From the NCBI GenBank assembly GCA_016929205.1, contig JAFGJF010000036.1:1-6174 (forward strand): 6,174 bases of DNA. Reading direction: 5' to 3'. Shown one piece after another: positions 3,643 through 6,174 of this stretch. Position 1 is the stretch's first letter, and each line of letters begins with the position of its first letter. A model generated the notes under the pieces. It did not search any database. It was not told the DNA's origin and saw only the letters and a program-made list of their open reading frames with translations. A program made the position numbers and the translations under genes. Origin of the DNA: Anaerolineae bacterium. GTDB taxonomy: Bacteria > Chloroflexota > Anaerolineae > JAFGEY01.

Positions 3643-5994
3643 ATGTCGGAACCATGCATCGATCTGTGTGGCTTGTGGCGTTTCCAGCCCGATCCGTCAA
3701 ACGAAGGCGAACGCGCTGCTTATGCACTGCCGGACTACGACGACCTCGATTGGCGCGAGGTGCGCTTGCCCAATGGCTTTGAAGCCTGTGGCCCCGGCCT
3801 GGAGCATTACGAAGGCACGGGATGGTTTCGGCGATCCTTGATCGTCCCCTCTGGTTGGCGAGGACAGCGTGTGCTGCTGCGCTTTCAAGGCGTCAATGAC
3901 CACGCCAAGGTGTGGATCAACGGCCAAGCGGTGGGTGAACACCTGGATGGATTTCTGCCGTTCGCTTTTGCCGTCCAGGATATTGTCCGCTGGGGTGAAA
4001 TGAACCACATCGCCGTGCGCGTCGACAACGTACGCCGCCGGGGAGAGGTACCGGGTCTGCAGCGGGGCTGGCGCACCTTTGGCGGCATCTTGCGCGAGGT
4101 CGATCTGGTTGCGACCGATTTCCTGTACCTCGATCAGGTCGTCATCGCTGCCGAGCCGCAGCAAGGGGGCGGCTCCTGCGTCATCCGGGCAGACCTCAAA
4201 AACGAACGCCGCAGCCAGGTCGAGGCTGATTTGGACATCGAGATGTCCAACAGCGCCGGCGAAACGGTCGCCCAACTCAAGTCGGAGACAGTTGTGCTGG
4301 AACCAGATACAAGCACGACGATTGCACTTGAAAACCACATTCCAGGTGCCCAGCCCTGGTCGCCTGCTGCACCCAATCTGTACTGGGCCGAGGTCGTGTT
4401 GCGCCTGGATGGCACGGTCGTTGACCGGCAGACGATCCGCTTTGGCTTTCGCACGATCCGGGTTTGCGACGACACACTGCTGCTCAACGGTGAACCGATC
4501 TATTTGACCGGTTTTAACCGGCACGAGGATTCACCCCATACTAATATGGCCACCGACCTGGAAACGGTGCGGCAAGATCTGGTCGAGATGAAAGCGGCGG
4601 GGGCGAATTTTGTCCGCTTGTGCCACTATCCCCACCATCCTCGCGAACTCGATCTGTGCGACGAGTTGGGCCTGCTGGCCATGGACGAGATCCCGCTCTA
4701 TTGGTGGGACGGCAATCAGGAAGGCCAGGAAAAGTGCGAGGCAAAACTCGCCGCGGCCAGACGGCAGCTCGATAACCTGATCCGGCGCGATATCAACCAT
4801 CCCGCCCTCATCTTTTGGTCGGTGAGCAACGAGACCCGCGAAGAGCAGCCCGAGGTTGCCGAGGGCAACCGCCGGCTCGTCCGTTTTGCCCGGGAGCGCG
4901 ACCCCACACGCCTGGCCGTACACGTCAGCGATCGCTGGCAGCAGCATCCCCACTTTGACCAGGACGACGTCATTTGCGTCAACAGTTATCCCAGCCTGGA
5001 CCGGCGCGGCTTTAAGGGTGATATCACGTATGACTGGAGCGAGTCGACACGCATTTGGCGCGAAGGCCTGCAAACGCTCCACGAACAATACCCGCGCAAA
5101 CCGATCCTGGTGACCGAATTCGGCTATGCCTCTTTCGAAGGCGTTTCAGGCGGCGCGTTCGGTCAAGACGTCCAGGCACAGGCCATTGCCCACGAATTTG
5201 CCAGCATGGACGCGCCGTACGTCTGCGGAGCGACGATCTGGTGCTGGGCCGACCATGCCTGGCCGCCGGCGACCTTTGGGTATTGCTATTACCTGGGAAC
5301 CAGTCCTTACGGCGTCGTGACCCGGGAACGGCGCAAACTGGAAGCGTATTGGGCCGTAAAAAAGCTCTTCCAGGAAAAACAGACCACCATCGAGCTCTCT
5401 CGTACCACCGAGCCCTCTCGCACCATCGAGCCCTCTCCCGTTGCTTCACCACAAGAGGGTGTAGCGGGATATGGTGTGTGGATGATCCGGCCGGACATGT
5501 CCGACATTCCGCAGGTGCCTTTTCCCGAAGGATTTGGCATCCGCCCGATGCGCCTGGACGACGTCGGATTGTGGACGGATATCGAACGCGATGCAGAAAA
5601 CTATTACACGATCGGGGATGATACCTTTTATCACGTCTTTGGCGCCGACTTGCAGGCCATTCAATGGCGCTGTTTCATCGTTACCAACCCCAAGGGGGCG
5701 GGTGTGGGTACGATCAGCGCCTGGTACGACCGTCATTTCAAAAACCAGGAGTATGGCCGCATCCACTGGGTCGCGATCCGCCCGGCCTACCAGGGCAAGG
5801 GGCTGGGCAAAGCGGCGCTGTCCTTTGCTTTGAACCAATTGGCGCGGTGGCACGACCGCTGCTACCTCGATACCCAGACGCGGCGGCTGCCGGCGATCAC
5901 GATGTATCTGCGCTTTGGTTTCGTGCCGGACATGTCGGTTCCCGGCGCTCAAGAGGGATGGAGACATACCAGAGAAGCCGGGTTGGTCTTCTGA
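3643..5994 (+). CDS. Bifunctional fusion: GH2 glycoside hydrolase (beta-glucuronidase-like) + GNAT N-acetyltransferase
   Basis: The 783-residue product has two unrelated enzyme parts. Residues 1-575 form a GH2 enzyme of about the length of E. coli GusA: an N-terminal jelly-roll sugar-binding domain (about 5-160, with WFRRSLIVP at 61-69, VWINGQAVGEH at 90-100 and GGILREV at 147-153), an Ig-like domain (about 163-270) and a TIM barrel (about 272-575). The barrel carries TGFNRHEDSP (289-298), WSVSNE (392-397) with acid/base Glu397, LVTEFG (489-494) with nucleophile Glu492, and WCWAD (533-537). Where GusA has its NxK glucuronate-binding motif before GIFTRDR, this protein reads GTSPYGVVTRER (552-563), so glucuronidase activity is doubtful. 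Residues 582-599 are a tandem-repeat linker. Residues 614-783 are a GNAT domain, with WVAIRP (709-714), the acetyl-CoA loop Q717-GKGLG and a closing MYLRFGFVPD (754-763). There is no signal peptide, so it is probably cytoplasmic and acts on imported oligosaccharides. It follows the aminotransferase by 31 bases. The GH2 and GNAT family calls are firm; substrates are not known. Confidence 0.88.
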   Translation: MSEPCIDLCGLWRFQPDPSNEGERAAYALPDYDDLDWREVRLPNGFEACGPGLEHYEGTGWFRRSLIVPSGWRGQRVLLRFQGVNDHAKVWINGQAVGEHLDGFLPFAFAVQDIVRWGEMNHIAVRVDNVRRRGEVPGLQRGWRTFGGILREVDLVATDFLYLDQVVIAAEPQQGGGSCVIRADLKNERRSQVEADLDIEMSNSAGETVAQLKSETVVLEPDTSTTIALENHIPGAQPWSPAAPNLYWAEVVLRLDGTVVDRQTIRFGFRTIRVCDDTLLLNGEPIYLTGFNRHEDSPHTNMATDLETVRQDLVEMKAAGANFVRLCHYPHHPRELDLCDELGLLAMDEIPLYWWDGNQEGQEKCEAKLAAARRQLDNLIRRDINHPALIFWSVSNETREEQPEVAEGNRRLVRFARERDPTRLAVHVSDRWQQHPHFDQDDVICVNSYPSLDRRGFKGDITYDWSESTRIWREGLQTLHEQYPRKPILVTEFGYASFEGVSGGAFGQDVQAQAIAHEFASMDAPYVCGATIWCWADHAWPPATFGYCYYLGTSPYGVVTRERRKLEAYWAVKKLFQEKQTTIELSRTTEPSRTIEPSPVASPQEGVAGYGVWMIRPDMSDIPQVPFPEGFGIRPMRLDDVGLWTDIERDAENYYTIGDDTFYHVFGADLQAIQWRCFIVTNPKGAGVGTISAWYDRHFKNQEYGRIHWVAIRPAYQGKGLGKAALSFALNQLARWHDRCYLDTQTRRLPAITMYLRFGFVPDMSVPGAQEGWRHTREAGLVF
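5386..5439 (+). repeat. Three tandem 18-nt repeats encoding the interdomain linker
   Basis: Three in-frame units lie at 5386-5403, 5404-5421 and 5422-5439 and encode TIELSR, TTEPSR and TIEPSP. Units 1 and 2 agree at 15 of 18 bases, with all three differences being C/T; units 2 and 3 agree at 16 of 18. They sit exactly between the GH2 barrel and the GNAT domain, giving a Thr/Glu/Pro/Ser-rich segment typical of a flexible linker. Repeat number may vary between strains by slippage without breaking the frame. Confidence 0.85.
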
Positions 5995-6014
5995 CGATAT
6001 AAAAACAAGGCATA

Positions 6015-6039
6015 TTGGTGTGCTCGACAAGCGCACCGG
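6015..6039 (+). other. Small hairpin between the GH2-GNAT stop and the next gene
   Basis: GGTGTGC (6017-6023) pairs with GCGCACC (6031-6037), with one G-U pair, around a seven-base loop; two outer T-G wobbles could extend it to 6015-6039. No T tract follows, and the next gene's ribosome binding site begins a few bases later. It could be a weak attenuator or processing site, or chance. Confidence 0.3.
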
Positions 6040-6056
6040 AAGAAGGGAGATTTCTA

Positions 6057-6174
6057 ATGGCCCAGGCAGGCATTCACGGTCTAGTGGGTTTGGCGGTGCG
6101 TAAATGGACACCGGATCGAGAGTGGTTGATGTTGGGCGTCGTTCTCGGCAACCTGCTTCCCGACGCCGACAACC
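6057..6174 (+). CDS. Probable YdjM-like (DUF457-type) membrane-associated metal-dependent hydrolase, N-terminal fragment
   Basis: Thirty-nine residues are visible before the window ends: a MAQAGIHGLVGLAVRKW start, then WLMLGVVLGNLLPDADN. A histidine near the N-terminus (His7), a hydrophobic stretch and a G-x-LLPDxD motif are hallmarks of YdjM/DUF457 inner-membrane proteins, predicted metal-dependent hydrolases in which the His and Asp residues are thought to bind metal. The ATG at 6057 is supported by GGGAG at 6045-6049, seven bases upstream. It starts 62 bases after the GH2-GNAT stop on the same strand and may be in the same transcript, although nothing visible ties its role to sugar metabolism. 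Most of the protein is outside the window, so the call rests on a short motif only. Confidence 0.55.
   Translation, partial: MAQAGIHGLVGLAVRKWTPDREWLMLGVVLGNLLPDADN

Noticed and set aside
3697..4524. Long open frame on the minus strand opposite the GH2 domain (275 codons)
   Set aside because: It lies wholly opposite a strongly supported GH2 gene, has no recognisable domain, and long antisense frames are common opposite GC-rich genes.
4531..5088. Minus-strand open frame of 185 codons opposite the GH2 barrel
   Set aside because: It mirrors the catalytic barrel codons of the GH2 gene and shows no family motif.
5386..5439. Short repeats as a CRISPR array
   Set aside because: The units are directly adjacent without spacers, only 18 bases long and in frame inside a coding region.
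5482..5991. GNAT domain as a separate overlapping gene starting at the ATG at 5482
   Set aside because: No ribosome binding site lies at a usable distance (the nearest GAGGG is about 22 bases away) and the frame is continuous with the GH2 part, so a fusion is the simpler reading; an internal start cannot be fully excluded.
5446..6111. Minus-strand open frame of 221 codons opposite the GNAT domain and the following gap
   Set aside because: It is antisense to a clear GNAT domain and to the next gene's start, with no recognisable product.

Overview
The window is a GC-rich (roughly 55-60% by eye), densely packed stretch of bacterial DNA with every supported gene on the + strand. It reads as part of a carbohydrate-processing locus. 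The protein styles (a GH38 alpha-mannosidase tail, a Gfo/Idh/MocA oxidoreductase with an NTGPHPID signature, a GusA-like GH2 enzyme, and a YdjM-type hydrolase start) would fit Chloroflexota or a similar environmental lineage. That placement comes from recalled protein style, not from a marker gene, and is weak.

Layout: (1) 3-671, the C-terminal part of a GH38-type alpha-mannosidase that enters from the left edge. (2) 705-1742, a Gfo/Idh/MocA NAD(P)-dependent sugar oxidoreductase with a strong ribosome binding site and a possible promoter of its own. (3) 1743-2072, a 330-base non-coding stretch. It starts with a terminator-like hairpin, continues with several short stem-loops, and ends with a 103-bp segment bounded by 18-bp inverted repeats. 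(4) 2073-3611, a class-III PLP-dependent aminotransferase, longer than usual. (5) 3643-5994, a GH2 glycoside hydrolase of beta-glucuronidase-like architecture fused in frame, through a short tandem-repeat linker, to a GNAT N-acetyltransferase domain. (6) From 6057 to the right edge, the N-terminus of a probable YdjM-like (DUF457-type) membrane-associated hydrolase.

How the genes may work together: the two glycosidases would release sugars, the oxidoreductase could oxidise a sugar or cyclitol hydroxyl to a ketone, the aminotransferase could aminate it, and the GNAT domain could acetylate the amine. Oxidation, amination and acetylation in that order is the known logic of acetamido-sugar pathways. 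Here it would use a class-III aminotransferase, rather than the usual DegT/DnrJ/EryC1 type, and an acetyltransferase tethered to a glycosidase. This pathway is inference; the individual family calls are well supported by motifs.

The observations most worth pursuing are the GH2-GNAT fusion with its expanded 18-nt repeat linker, the loss of the glucuronate-recognition NxK motif in the GH2 part, the atypical aminotransferase, and the inverted-repeat element directly upstream of the aminotransferase.
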